Of a stretch of DNA of 64,000 bases, positions 1 to 8,541 are shown one piece after another (position 1 is the first letter of the stretch; each line of letters opens with the position of its first letter). The position numbers and the translations under genes were made by a program. The stretch is from Synergistaceae bacterium (GTDB lineage Bacteria > Synergistota > Synergistia > Synergistales > Aminobacteriaceae). The notes beneath the pieces were generated by a model that worked only from the letters and a program-made list of their open reading frames with translations, was not told where the DNA came from and made no database searches. The stretch lies in NCBI GenBank assembly GCA_031277095.1, contig JAISLU010000071.1:47843-111842 (forward strand), read 5' to 3'.

Positions 1-413
1 GAGGCGGTTTTCGTGCCCATCAGGGCGACGCCGGCACCCCGCTTCGTCACCTTCGGCATGGGGCACGCCATGTTGATCCCCAGCGCCGCAAACCGGGCGT
101 TCAATTCGTTCAATTTATTTAATCGGGCATTCATTGCCAAGGCCACCTGGGCCCCTTGGGTCAGGGTATCGGCGTCGCCGGCGAAAAGCTGCAAAATCAC
201 GGGCCCCTCGCCGGGTAAAAGCCGCAGCATACCCTCGGTTTTGCGGTTGTCCCGGATCAGTCCCATGCAACTGACCATCTCGGTGTGGGTCAGCCCCGCC
301 CCCAGCAGCGTAAAAAACTCCCGAAGGGGAGGGAGGGTCACACCGGCCAAGGGGGCGAGCCAAAGCCCGTTGTCGAGCTTCAGGCCGCCCACCTGGATTG
401 CTGTTGCACTCAT
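1..413 (-). CDS. tRNA-dihydrouridine synthase (DusB-like), N-terminal part; runs off the window edge
   Basis: Reverse-strand reading from ATG at 413: MSATAIQVGGLKLDNGLWLAPLAGVTLPPLREFFTLLGAGLTHTEMVSCMGL...QLFAGDAD...INMACPMPKVTKRGAG, typical of the Dus family; ATGA overlap with coaX stop. Confidence 0.85.
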   Translation of the reverse strand, partial: MSATAIQVGGLKLDNGLWLAPLAGVTLPPLREFFTLLGAGLTHTEMVSCMGLIRDNRKTEGMLRLLPGEGPVILQLFAGDADTLTQGAQVALAMNARLNKLNELNARFAALGINMACPMPKVTKRGAGVALMGTKTA

Positions 414-1183
414 ATTTTCTTTTTTCGGTTGCGCTCGTAGATGACACGCAGGCCATCCAGGGTCAGCCAGGGATCCACGTAATCTATGGTGCGCGTCAGG
501 GTCGCCATCAGCTCCGCGTGCCCTCCCGTGGCCACAACCATAGCTTTTTCCCCCAGCTCTTCGCATATTTTCTCCACCAGATGGTCCGTCAGCCCCGCGT
601 TGCCGTGAAGGATGCCGGCCTGAGTGGATTCGTTGGTGTTGCGGCCAATGACCGAGGGCGGCAGCTCCAGGCCCACCTGGGGCATTTTGGCCGCCCGGCT
701 GAAAAGGGCCTGTACGCCTGTGACCAGCCCCGGGGCGATGACCCCGCCCAAGTACGCCCCATCCCTGGATACCACGTCCAGGGTGATGGCCGTTCCGTAG
801 TCCACGACAATCAGGGGAGAGCCGTATTTGTGGTACCCTCCCACCGCGTTGACGATTCGGTCCGCGCCGACTTCATGAGGGGCGGCGTAACGGATCTCCA
901 TCCCGATGTCGGTGAAGGCGTCGACCCTGAGACAGTCGGTGCCCAGATAGGTTTTGAGCGCCTCGCAGATGGGCAGGTCCAAGGGCGGCACCACGCTCGC
1001 CAAAACCGCGCTGTGGATTTTGTCTGGCGCCACGTCGATCGTGGAAAAAAGGGTCAGAAGGTAGACCCCGAACTCGTCCGAGGTGTGCAAAATAGAGGAC
1101 AGACGCCAATGGGCGATCATTTTGTCGCCGTCGAAAATACCCACCACCGTGGTGGTGTTCCCCGCGTCTATGACCAGCAGCAT
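410..1183 (-). CDS. coaX: Type III pantothenate kinase
   Basis: MLLVIDAGNTTTVVGIFDGDKM...DYGTAITLDVVSRDGAYLGGVIAPG, CoaX motifs. Confidence 0.95.
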   Translation of the reverse strand: MLLVIDAGNTTTVVGIFDGDKMIAHWRLSSILHTSDEFGVYLLTLFSTIDVAPDKIHSAVLASVVPPLDLPICEALKTYLGTDCLRVDAFTDIGMEIRYAAPHEVGADRIVNAVGGYHKYGSPLIVVDYGTAITLDVVSRDGAYLGGVIAPGLVTGVQALFSRAAKMPQVGLELPPSVIGRNTNESTQAGILHGNAGLTDHLVEKICEELGEKAMVVATGGHAELMATLTRTIDYVDPWLTLDGLRVIYERNRKKKI

Positions 1184-1198
1184 GGAAAATCCTCCGAG

Positions 1199-3940
1199 TC
1201 AGCGAGCCCGCCGCTTGTACAAAAGAACCGCGCTCAACGTCGAAGCCAGAAGGAAAAGGATGCTGAATCCTCCGTTGCAGCCTCCCCCCGATTTCTGACT
1301 CGGCCCCGGGCTCGGGCTCGGATTGGGTTTCGGCGTCGGTTTCGGAGACGGGGTGGGCACAGGAGACGGGTCGTAGCCTGTCGTCAACAACCAGGCGGGA
1401 TCCCGGACAGTGCCGTCCTGAACCCCATCGGGAACGATCAGATACCCTCCCCCTTCTCCCTCTTCCACCCAGGGCCAGCCGGAGGTGTCGGCGGCCAGGA
1501 AGGCCAGAGCGATGGTCAACTGCCCTCCCCCCGCAAGACGCAGGCTTCCGCTGTTCGAGGATATATAAGAGGAAAGGGTTCCGGGCACGAGGTTTATCAT
1601 CTCGCTGGAGCCGGCGATTTCCTTCTGTATGGAAATTTTCTGGAAAATACGGGAACTCTGTCTGAGGGGGTCCGTGAGAATGGCGCGGGCCGTCTCTTCC
1701 CCGAAAAGGGCGACCAGCTCCCTAGCAGACAGGGTGTACTGCAGCACAATGGGCACGAGAGCCACGCCGCCGGCGCTGTAGACGGAGGACACGTCCACCG
1801 CGATGGCCGCGGACGGCTTTCCCGTGGTGACGTAGCCGCCGGGAACCCGGGAGGGATAGTCCTGCCTGGTCACCGTCGCGCTCCCCACGTAGTCGACCAC
1901 GGTCCACCCCTGGGGCGTGTAAGGGGCAGCGCCCTTCAGTCCGCCGAAGTCCACCTGCACCCCGGAGCCCACCTGTCCGTTGAACAGGTCGATCTGATTG
2001 TCCACGGCCGGATCGCGTCTGATGGGGCTTGTCTCGATAGGTGCAGGAGTTGGTGTGGGCGTGGGGGGCGGTGTGGGAGTGGGGGGCGGCACGGGCGTCG
2101 GTCCCGGGGCGGGGGCGGGGGGATTGGGCGGCGTGGATTTCGTTACGGCAATGATCGCGTTCCCGGAGACGCTGTTGCCCCCCAGGGCATGCGCGGAAAT
2201 GATCGTCGTGCCCTCGGACAGAGCCGTCACCAGGCCCGTTTCGGTGACGGTGGCGACCGTCACCTCGCTGCTGCTCCATACGACGCTGGTGTCGGTGGCG
2301 TTGTCGGGAGTCAGGGCGGCGTAAAGCTGCAGAGTCTTCCCTACGTTCAAGGAAGAGGAGGCGGGGGTCACCGTGACGCCCGTGACGGGGATCGTGGGCA
2401 CTTCGACCGCCAACGCGGCGCTGACGTTCAAGAGGCCGTATTTCGAAAGGGCTCTGTCGGGGACGTTCTGAGGAGGAAGGGTAAAGGATCCGCATTTCCC
2501 GGAAGATTTGGGGTTGATATCCGGGCTTGCCGTGGCGCAGAGCAGGTTTTTCAACTGACTCGCCTTCAAGCTGCGCCGGTGGGATGCCACCAGTGCCACG
2601 GCGCCGGCGACGTGGGGCGCCGCCATGGACGTCCCGCTCTCGCCGTCGTAGAGGAGTTGCCCCAGGCCCTGTGCCAGGGGGGAGAACGTACTCGTAATAT
2701 TCGTTCCCGGAGCGACCAGATGCACGGCATTGCTGCCCCAGTTGCTGAAATAGGGGGCTTCGTCGTTTTCGTCGAGGGCACTCACCACAAGGAGGTTGTT
2801 CAGGCCCGTATAGGAAGCGGGATAGCAATAAGTTCCCTTGACAATCCCACGGTCCTCTATAGTGTACGGAGCGGGGGCCCCCACTTGATGGGTCTCGTTG
2901 CCCGCCGCCACCACGATGACGCTTCGGTTGGTGCTGTCTATGGCCTGGTAGGCCTCCCAGGAGGGCGTACTCCGCGCCTTTTCCGGCGTCTCAAGGGCCC
3001 AGCCCCCCAAGGAGAGGTTGATGGCCGGGATTCGCATATTGGGGTTTTTCTTCAAAAGATCGAGGAGGTACTCTAAGGCGGCCAGGACAAAGGAATCATG
3101 TCCCTTGCCCTCCTCGTCGAGGACCCTCAAAGCGATGATTTTGGCGTTCCAGTTGACCCCCGCCACCCCGACGCCGTTGTTCCCCACGGCGGCGATCGTG
3201 CCCGCCACGTGGGTTCCGTGCCCGTTGCCGTCGCTGAAATTTTGGTCGTTGACGGGGTCCGAGGTTCCCTTGGGGTTGACGAAGTTCCGGCTCAGGGTTT
3301 TGTCCACGTTGGGGGCCAGGTCCTCGTGCTCGGCGTACACCCCGCTGTCTATCACGGCGACGTAGATATCGTCGCTGCCCGTCGCTGTCTCCCAGGCCGC
3401 CTCCGCATTGATGCGTTTCATGCCCCATTGGCGTTTCATGCCCCATTGTTCCCCGTTCTCATAGAGCGGGTCGTTGGGTTTTCTGGCGGCCCACACCCTG
3501 TAGTTGGGGGACGCGCACACCACGTTGGGGTTCTTTTCGAGGTCGGCGAGCAATTCTTCCGTAGTTTTCGTCTCGGACCGCACCAAAGTGAAGATGTTGC
3601 CCTGGGCCTCAGACAGGATGGCGTAGGTGGCGACGGCCCTGGCTCCCACGCTTGCGGCGAGGCTCGAAACGTAACGCTCCCCCGCGGCGCTGGACAAGGA
3701 TGCGGCGCTCATCCGCCCCACGGGGCTTTTAAACACCACGATGGCCTCCCCGGGCGCGTATTGGGCCAGTTTCGCCCGTTGTTCGGGATGAGCGGACTCC
3801 GCAGCCCCCGAACTTTGCCCGAGCCCAGGGGAAAAGGGGAAAAATGAGAAAAATGGAAAGGATGGGAAAGCAAGGGATAATAAGATCGATCCTACCAGGA
3901 CAAACCCGACGAACTTCCACCTTGAAATTTTCACGTTCAC
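1199..3940 (-). CDS. Secreted S8 (subtilisin-like) serine peptidase with Big2-type Ig domain, Pro/Thr linkers and Synergist-CTERM-like tail
   Basis: Signal peptide; VAVIDSGV, GHGTHVAGTIAA, GTSMAAPHVAGA catalytic motifs; VTGVTVTPASSSLNVGKTLQL Big2; C-term SGGGCNGGFSILFLLASTLSAVLLYKRRAR. Confidence 0.93.
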   Translation of the reverse strand: MNVKISRWKFVGFVLVGSILLSLAFPSFPFFSFFPFSPGLGQSSGAAESAHPEQRAKLAQYAPGEAIVVFKSPVGRMSAASLSSAAGERYVSSLAASVGARAVATYAILSEAQGNIFTLVRSETKTTEELLADLEKNPNVVCASPNYRVWAARKPNDPLYENGEQWGMKRQWGMKRINAEAAWETATGSDDIYVAVIDSGVYAEHEDLAPNVDKTLSRNFVNPKGTSDPVNDQNFSDGNGHGTHVAGTIAAVGNNGVGVAGVNWNAKIIALRVLDEEGKGHDSFVLAALEYLLDLLKKNPNMRIPAINLSLGGWALETPEKARSTPSWEAYQAIDSTNRSVIVVAAGNETHQVGAPAPYTIEDRGIVKGTYCYPASYTGLNNLLVVSALDENDEAPYFSNWGSNAVHLVAPGTNITSTFSPLAQGLGQLLYDGESGTSMAAPHVAGAVALVASHRRSLKASQLKNLLCATASPDINPKSSGKCGSFTLPPQNVPDRALSKYGLLNVSAALAVEVPTIPVTGVTVTPASSSLNVGKTLQLYAALTPDNATDTSVVWSSSEVTVATVTETGLVTALSEGTTIISAHALGGNSVSGNAIIAVTKSTPPNPPAPAPGPTPVPPPTPTPPPTPTPTPAPIETSPIRRDPAVDNQIDLFNGQVGSGVQVDFGGLKGAAPYTPQGWTVVDYVGSATVTRQDYPSRVPGGYVTTGKPSAAIAVDVSSVYSAGGVALVPIVLQYTLSARELVALFGEETARAILTDPLRQSSRIFQKISIQKEIAGSSEMINLVPGTLSSYISSNSGSLRLAGGGQLTIALAFLAADTSGWPWVEEGEGGGYLIVPDGVQDGTVRDPAWLLTTGYDPSPVPTPSPKPTPKPNPSPSPGPSQKSGGGCNGGFSILFLLASTLSAVLLYKRRAR

Positions 3941-3982
3941 ACAGTCTCCCTCGAAATTAAATTTATTGAGATTAAAATCGAA

Positions 3983-4076
3983 TTTAAAAATTTTCTCATT
4001 TAAAATTTTCTCATTTTAAAACACTCTCGTTTAAAATTTTCTCGTTTAAAAAATTCTCTCATTAAAAAAATTTTCT
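3983..4076. repeat. Degenerate ~15-16 bp tandem array (TTTAAAATTTTCTCR), about 6 units
   Basis: Consecutive units tttaaaaattttctca / tttaaaattttctca / ttttaaaacactctcg / tttaaaattttctcg / tttaaaaaattctctca / ttaaaaaaattttctt. Confidence 0.85.
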
Positions 4077-4098
4077 TGGCCGGGACTTGGGCCTTAAG

Positions 4099-5319
4099 TT
4101 AAATTATTTGCCCCGCCAACTGACCGCACGCCGCCATGATATCCGTTCCTTTTTCCCGCCGGACCTCGAACTCGATGGAAAGGTCCGTCAGCGCGGAACA
4201 AAACGCCTTGATCCGGGCTTCGCTCGGCCGCCTCAGCCCGCTGCCAGAAGCGTTTGGAGGAGCGTTATTGTTTGAAGGAGCGTTATTTACAGGATTATAA
4301 GGAATGACGTTGACATAGACCCCAAGTCCGTCCAAAAGCGCGGCCATTTCAAACGCGAGCTGGGGATCGTCGTTGAGCCCCTCCACTAAAACATATTCGA
4401 CGGTGATACGTTCACCTGTACGTTTTTTATAGTAGCGCATCGCTTCCACAAGCGCGACGAGAGAATACTGGTTGTTCACGGGCATCAGTTTGCTGCGCAG
4501 GGCGTCGTTGGGCGCGTGGAGGGAAACGGACAGCCGCACGGGGACCTCGAAATCCGCAAGATCGCGGATACCGGGCACGATGCCCGACGTGGAGACGGTG
4601 ACATGTCGAGCGCCCAAGTCGCGCATCTTGGGGTGATTCAAAATCCGGATGCTTTTGAAAACGTTGGCGTCGTTCAGCAGCGGCTCTCCCATCCCCATGA
4701 AAACCACGTTGTTGATGTTTCTCCCCAGGCGCTGCTCCATGAGCAAAAATTGCGCCACGATCTCCCCGGCCGTGAGGTTGCGCCCGTAGCCTCCCTGGCC
4801 TGTGGCGCAAAATACGCAGGCCAGAGGGCATCCCACCTGGCTGGATATGCAGGCCGTGGTGTGGTTGGCGTGGTCCAGCAGGACGGACTCCACGCGGCTG
4901 CCGTCCTCCATCTGCCACAAATATTTCCGCGTTCCGTCCTTGGACTTCAGAGCCTTGATTTGAATGGGGAGTTTCACCCGGGACTCGTAGATCAATTTGT
5001 CCCTCAGCGTCTTCGAAAGGTTCGTCATCCCGTGGCAGTCGAAAACTTTTTTTCCGTAGATCCACCCGCAAATCTGGTCGGCCCGGAAGCGGGGCTCCTT
5101 CCAATCTTCCACCACCAGCTTTCTCCATTCCTCGTAGGACAGAGAAAGGGCGTCGTGCAACGTCGTTTCCGCCCCGTCGGTCTCCACAGCCTCACCTCCA
5201 CTTTTCTCCCAATTTTTTATCCCAAACTCACTCGCGCTTCGCCGTAATTGAATCGTGATTTGGTCATAATTTCGTCTCAATTTACGTACTTTTATACAAA
5301 TCTTTTTATTTTCGGGCAA
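4099..5319 (-). CDS. rlmN: 23S rRNA (adenine(2503)-C(2))-methyltransferase RlmN
   Basis: CPLACVFCATGQGGYGRNLTAGEI radical SAM motif, NNVVFMGMGEPLLN; N-terminal extension upstream of conserved region probably over-called. Confidence 0.93.
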   Translation of the reverse strand: MPENKKICIKVRKLRRNYDQITIQLRRSASEFGIKNWEKSGGEAVETDGAETTLHDALSLSYEEWRKLVVEDWKEPRFRADQICGWIYGKKVFDCHGMTNLSKTLRDKLIYESRVKLPIQIKALKSKDGTRKYLWQMEDGSRVESVLLDHANHTTACISSQVGCPLACVFCATGQGGYGRNLTAGEIVAQFLLMEQRLGRNINNVVFMGMGEPLLNDANVFKSIRILNHPKMRDLGARHVTVSTSGIVPGIRDLADFEVPVRLSVSLHAPNDALRSKLMPVNNQYSLVALVEAMRYYKKRTGERITVEYVLVEGLNDDPQLAFEMAALLDGLGVYVNVIPYNPVNNAPSNNNAPPNASGSGLRRPSEARIKAFCSALTDLSIEFEVRREKGTDIMAACGQLAGQII

Positions 5320-5360
5320 AATACTTTATACTTGTGCCGCGCCGCAGTCTGACGCATTTT

Positions 5361-5399
5361 GAATCACCGACGGGAATCACTGATCGAAATCACCAAAGT
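5361..5399. repeat. 13 bp tandem triplicate
   Basis: gaatcaccgacgg / gaatcactgatcg / aaatcaccaaagt. Confidence 0.7.
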
Positions 5400-5479
5400 G
5401 AAAACGGTTACGGGATTCGTATCGGTAAATAAAAAAAATAAAAATAAAAATTATTATAACGCAACGAGGTGCAGACCCG

Positions 5480-6877
5480 ATGTTGGAAAATCAATCGCTT
5501 TTGCCCGTGGCGGAACGAGGGGCTTTCAAACGGATCTTGTTCGGCATTTTTTTCCTGCTGATCGACTGGATCGGCCTTTACTACGGCAATCTGTACATTG
5601 CCCACGTCACGGAGCGTTTGCGGGAGCGAGAGTTCGGACCCATGTTCTTCGGTTCCTCCTTCAGCCTCCTGGTACACGGTTCCCAGGTACTCCTGCTGCT
5701 CCTGGGGTGGGTCTTGATCGGCAAGGGCGTGGGCTATTACTTCCGCCGGGTGGAGCTTGCCATCAGCCTCGTCTTTTCCTCCATAGGGATATGGGCGACG
5801 TGGACGGTGCTTCCCCTGCTCTCCAACAGACTCCGATACACTTTTCCCCTGAGCCTGTTCATCATGATTCTGCTGCTGGCTCTTTTTCAGCTTTTGACCA
5901 TGCAGGTGGAAAACTGGGTCGACAAGGGCGCCGCCATTCTGCTTTGGGTCTACTCCTTCCAGAGCCTCGAACTTTTGCCCAGCTTCCCCACCAATACCCA
6001 GGCTTTGTCGACGCTTTTCCAGGGCATGTACCGCTCCAACGAGGAGGTCGCCATCGCCAGCATGACGGGCACGGCGCTGTTTTTGAGCTTCATGGCGGGG
6101 GCGATGACCTCCACCTGGCTTCTGACACGTTATTCCATTCGCCTGCGGCAGGTGCGGCAGTTATGGGAGAACGAACAGCAGAGGGCGTCCATGGAAAAGG
6201 ACGGGCTTCGGGAGATCAGCATGGTGGACATGCGAAGCCTGGTTCACGACCTCCGAAACCCCCTTGCCGCCATCAAGGGCATGTCCCTCATGCTCCAGAG
6301 CGAAAAACTGAACGAAGGCACCCCGGAGAAGGCCGAAATCATGCTCAAAGCCGCCAATTACATGGAACACATGATCGGCGAGATTCTCCACGAGGACCGG
6401 CAGAGCATCGTCAAGGTGGAGTCGTTTTTCGACAACCTGGAAAAGCACATCCGCCCGTTTCCCTGGAGCGAGTACTTCTCCATCGTCATGGCCCCCGACG
6501 CCGCCCATCTTCTGCTGTCTCTCAACGAGATCCGTTTCATGCGGGCGCTTCTCAACATCCTGGACAACGCCTGGCGCGCCAACCTCACGGCGGGGGCGAA
6601 AGACATTGTCCTCAGGGTCAGGAGCAGCGGCTGCTACCTGGAGATCGAGGTGCTGGACAACGGCCCCGGCCCCGGGAGCGTTCAAAACCACGCGTACCAG
6701 AAGTCGGGATGGGGCTCCACGGGATTGGGGCTGGCGTTTACCCGGAAAGTCGTCACCGCCCACGGAGGGAATCTCGTACTCATGCCGCGCACGGACAACG
6801 TCAACGGAGCGAGCGTTTTGATTTCTCTGCCCACGGCGTCACCTTCGTTAGAGCGCGCAGACCCCGCGAATGCGTAA
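5480..6877 (+). CDS. Membrane sensor histidine kinase
   Basis: N-terminal TM segments; VHDLRNPLAAIKGMSLML (HisKA) and NILDNAWRAN...LEVLDNGPGPG...GLGLAFTRKVV (HATPase). Confidence 0.9.
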   Translation: MLENQSLLPVAERGAFKRILFGIFFLLIDWIGLYYGNLYIAHVTERLREREFGPMFFGSSFSLLVHGSQVLLLLLGWVLIGKGVGYYFRRVELAISLVFSSIGIWATWTVLPLLSNRLRYTFPLSLFIMILLLALFQLLTMQVENWVDKGAAILLWVYSFQSLELLPSFPTNTQALSTLFQGMYRSNEEVAIASMTGTALFLSFMAGAMTSTWLLTRYSIRLRQVRQLWENEQQRASMEKDGLREISMVDMRSLVHDLRNPLAAIKGMSLMLQSEKLNEGTPEKAEIMLKAANYMEHMIGEILHEDRQSIVKVESFFDNLEKHIRPFPWSEYFSIVMAPDAAHLLLSLNEIRFMRALLNILDNAWRANLTAGAKDIVLRVRSSGCYLEIEVLDNGPGPGSVQNHAYQKSGWGSTGLGLAFTRKVVTAHGGNLVLMPRTDNVNGASVLISLPTASPSLERADPANA

Positions 6878-6912
6878 ACCCGAGCTTCCCCGCTACTCCC
6901 ATCGAGGAAATT

Positions 6913-6968
6913 CAGCGATACAAATCTCAGCGATACAAATCCCAGTCTCAAATATCAGTCTCAAATCC
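6913..6968. repeat. 15 bp and 13 bp tandem duplications upstream of rlmH
   Basis: cagcgatacaaatct / cagcgatacaaatcc followed by cagtctcaaatat / cagtctcaaatcc. Confidence 0.8.
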
Positions 6969-6993
6969 AATCTCATGCCGATTATTGACTCTC

Positions 6994-7458
6994 GTGTCTA
7001 AAATCATCGTTCTTTCCGTGGGGAAAATCAGGGACAAGCGCATCGCCTCCCTGTCCAAAGAATATCTGGAGCGCATTTACCCCGGCGGCGTCGTTTCGGC
7101 GGAGAGCATCCCCGACCGGACGGGCTCGCCCGAGGAGCGGGTAGAACGGGAAGGCCAGGAGATATTGAAGTATCTCCGCCCCCGAGACCGTCTGCTTCTC
7201 CTTCGGGAGGACGGCGAAGAACAGGGGAGTATGGATTTTGCCCGCCTGCTGTCCAGTGAGATGGCGTCCGCCGCCGGCAGGGTTGTCCTGTCCATAGGGG
7301 GGCCCTGGGGGACCTCCCAGGCCGTGAAAAATCGGGCCGACAAGGGCATCGCCCTCTCGCGGATGACCTTTCCCCACGAAATGTGCTTTCTTTTTCTCAC
7401 CGAACAGCTTTACCGCGCCTTTTCAATTTTACGGGGTTCGGAGTATCATCATGATTGA
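6994..7458 (+). CDS. rlmH: 23S rRNA (pseudouridine(1915)-N(3))-methyltransferase RlmH
   Basis: GTG start at 6994: VSKIIVLSVGKIRDKRI...VVLSIGGPWGTSQAVKNRADKGIALSRMTFPHEMCFLFLTEQLYRAFSILRGSEYHH; the 699 aa ORF in the track is an upstream run-on of this frame. Confidence 0.9.
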   Translation: MSKIIVLSVGKIRDKRIASLSKEYLERIYPGGVVSAESIPDRTGSPEERVEREGQEILKYLRPRDRLLLLREDGEEQGSMDFARLLSSEMASAAGRVVLSIGGPWGTSQAVKNRADKGIALSRMTFPHEMCFLFLTEQLYRAFSILRGSEYHHD

Positions 7459-7546
7459 AGAGATGGATGATTGAAGAGAGGATTGCAGAGCAAAAGTCCG
7501 GGTACAGGAATATTATGAATATTACGCGATACAGGAGGTCGTAACC

Positions 7547-7858
7547 GTGAAAATCAACAACATGATGAAACAGGCTCAAAAAATGCAGGCCCAGATGATG
7601 CAGATTCAAGAGCAGTTGGCGGACGAACGGGTCGAGGGCAACGCCGGCGGAGGGATGGTCAAGGCGGTTTTCACGGGGCAGGGGGAGCTGCTGGCGGTCA
7701 AGATCGACCCCGAGGTGATCAAACCCGACGACGCGGAGATGCTGGAGGACCTGGTGACGGTCGCCGTCAACGACGGAATTCATAAAAGCAAAGAGCTGGC
7801 GGAATCGCGCATGGGCATGCTCTCGGGTATGCTGGGCTCTTTGGGGCTGGGGGATTAA
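7547..7858 (+). CDS. YbaB/EbfC family nucleoid-associated protein
   Basis: MNNMMKQAQKMQAQMMQIQEQLADERVEGNAGGGMVKAVFTGQGELLAVKIDPE. Confidence 0.92.
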   Translation: MKINNMMKQAQKMQAQMMQIQEQLADERVEGNAGGGMVKAVFTGQGELLAVKIDPEVIKPDDAEMLEDLVTVAVNDGIHKSKELAESRMGMLSGMLGSLGLGD

Positions 7859-7886
7859 ACATTTTTGGCCCCTGGGTTGCCGGCTC

Positions 7887-8537
7887 ATGATGAATTCGAT
7901 TGGGAGGAATTCGATTGGGAGGGATTTGACTGGTAGGGATTCGATTGGGCGGTTGGTGGCTTTCTTCAACAAATTTCCGGGCATAGGGAACAAAAGCGCC
8001 AGGAGAATGGCCTTTTTTTTGCTTCGTCAGGAAGAATCCTTTCTCCGGGCTATGGGCAACACCATCGCCGAGCTGAAAGACCACCTTTTCACCTGCGGCG
8101 AGTGCGGCAACATCTCCGATTCCGACCCTTGCCCCATCTGCGGGGACCCGCTGAGGGACAGGTCCGTTCTCTGCGTAGTGGAAAGCATCGACGACCTGGC
8201 ATCCTTCGAGCAGGCGGGGGTCTACAACGGCCTGTATCACGTTCTGGGCGGCAGGGTCTCTCCCCTGGAGGATCAGGAGCTGAGCGAAGAGTGCGTGGAG
8301 TCCCTGCTGCGGCACATGGAGAACACGAAAGCCGGGGAGATCATCATCGCCACGAACCCCCGAATGGAAGGGGACCTGACCTATTACACGCTTTTGGAAA
8401 TTTTGAAACCCCAAATGGCGGAAAAGGGACTCAAGGTCTCCCGCCTGGCCTTTGGGCTGCCTGTGGGAGGGTCCATCGAGTTCGCGGACCGAATGACCCT
8501 CCATACGGCCCTGGAATCCAGAATCGCAAGCCGATGA
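7887..8537 (+). CDS. recR: Recombination protein RecR with repeat-derived N-terminus
   Basis: FNKFPGIGNKSARRMAFFLL, CGECGNISDSDPCPICGD zinc motif, Toprim VVESIDDLASFEQ...YHVLGG. Confidence 0.93.
   Translation: MMNSIGRNSIGRDLTGRDSIGRLVAFFNKFPGIGNKSARRMAFFLLRQEESFLRAMGNTIAELKDHLFTCGECGNISDSDPCPICGDPLRDRSVLCVVESIDDLASFEQAGVYNGLYHVLGGRVSPLEDQELSEECVESLLRHMENTKAGEIIIATNPRMEGDLTYYTLLEILKPQMAEKGLKVSRLAFGLPVGGSIEFADRMTLHTALESRIASR
7893..7952. repeat. Four 15 bp in-frame tandem units at 5' end of recR
   Basis: aattcgattgggagg x2, gatttgactggtagg, gattcgattgggcgg, encoding NSIGR NSIGR DLTGR DSIGR. Confidence 0.92.
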
Positions 8538-8541
8538 GTCC

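Noticed and set aside
398-3076. 892 aa plus-strand ORF
   Set aside because: Antisense shadow of coaX and the S8 peptidase; low-complexity Arg/Gly/His composition typical of GC-biased shadow frames.
5359-6993. N-terminal 545 codons of the 699 aa ORF
   Set aside because: Alternate frame over the histidine kinase; only the RlmH part from ~6994 is real.
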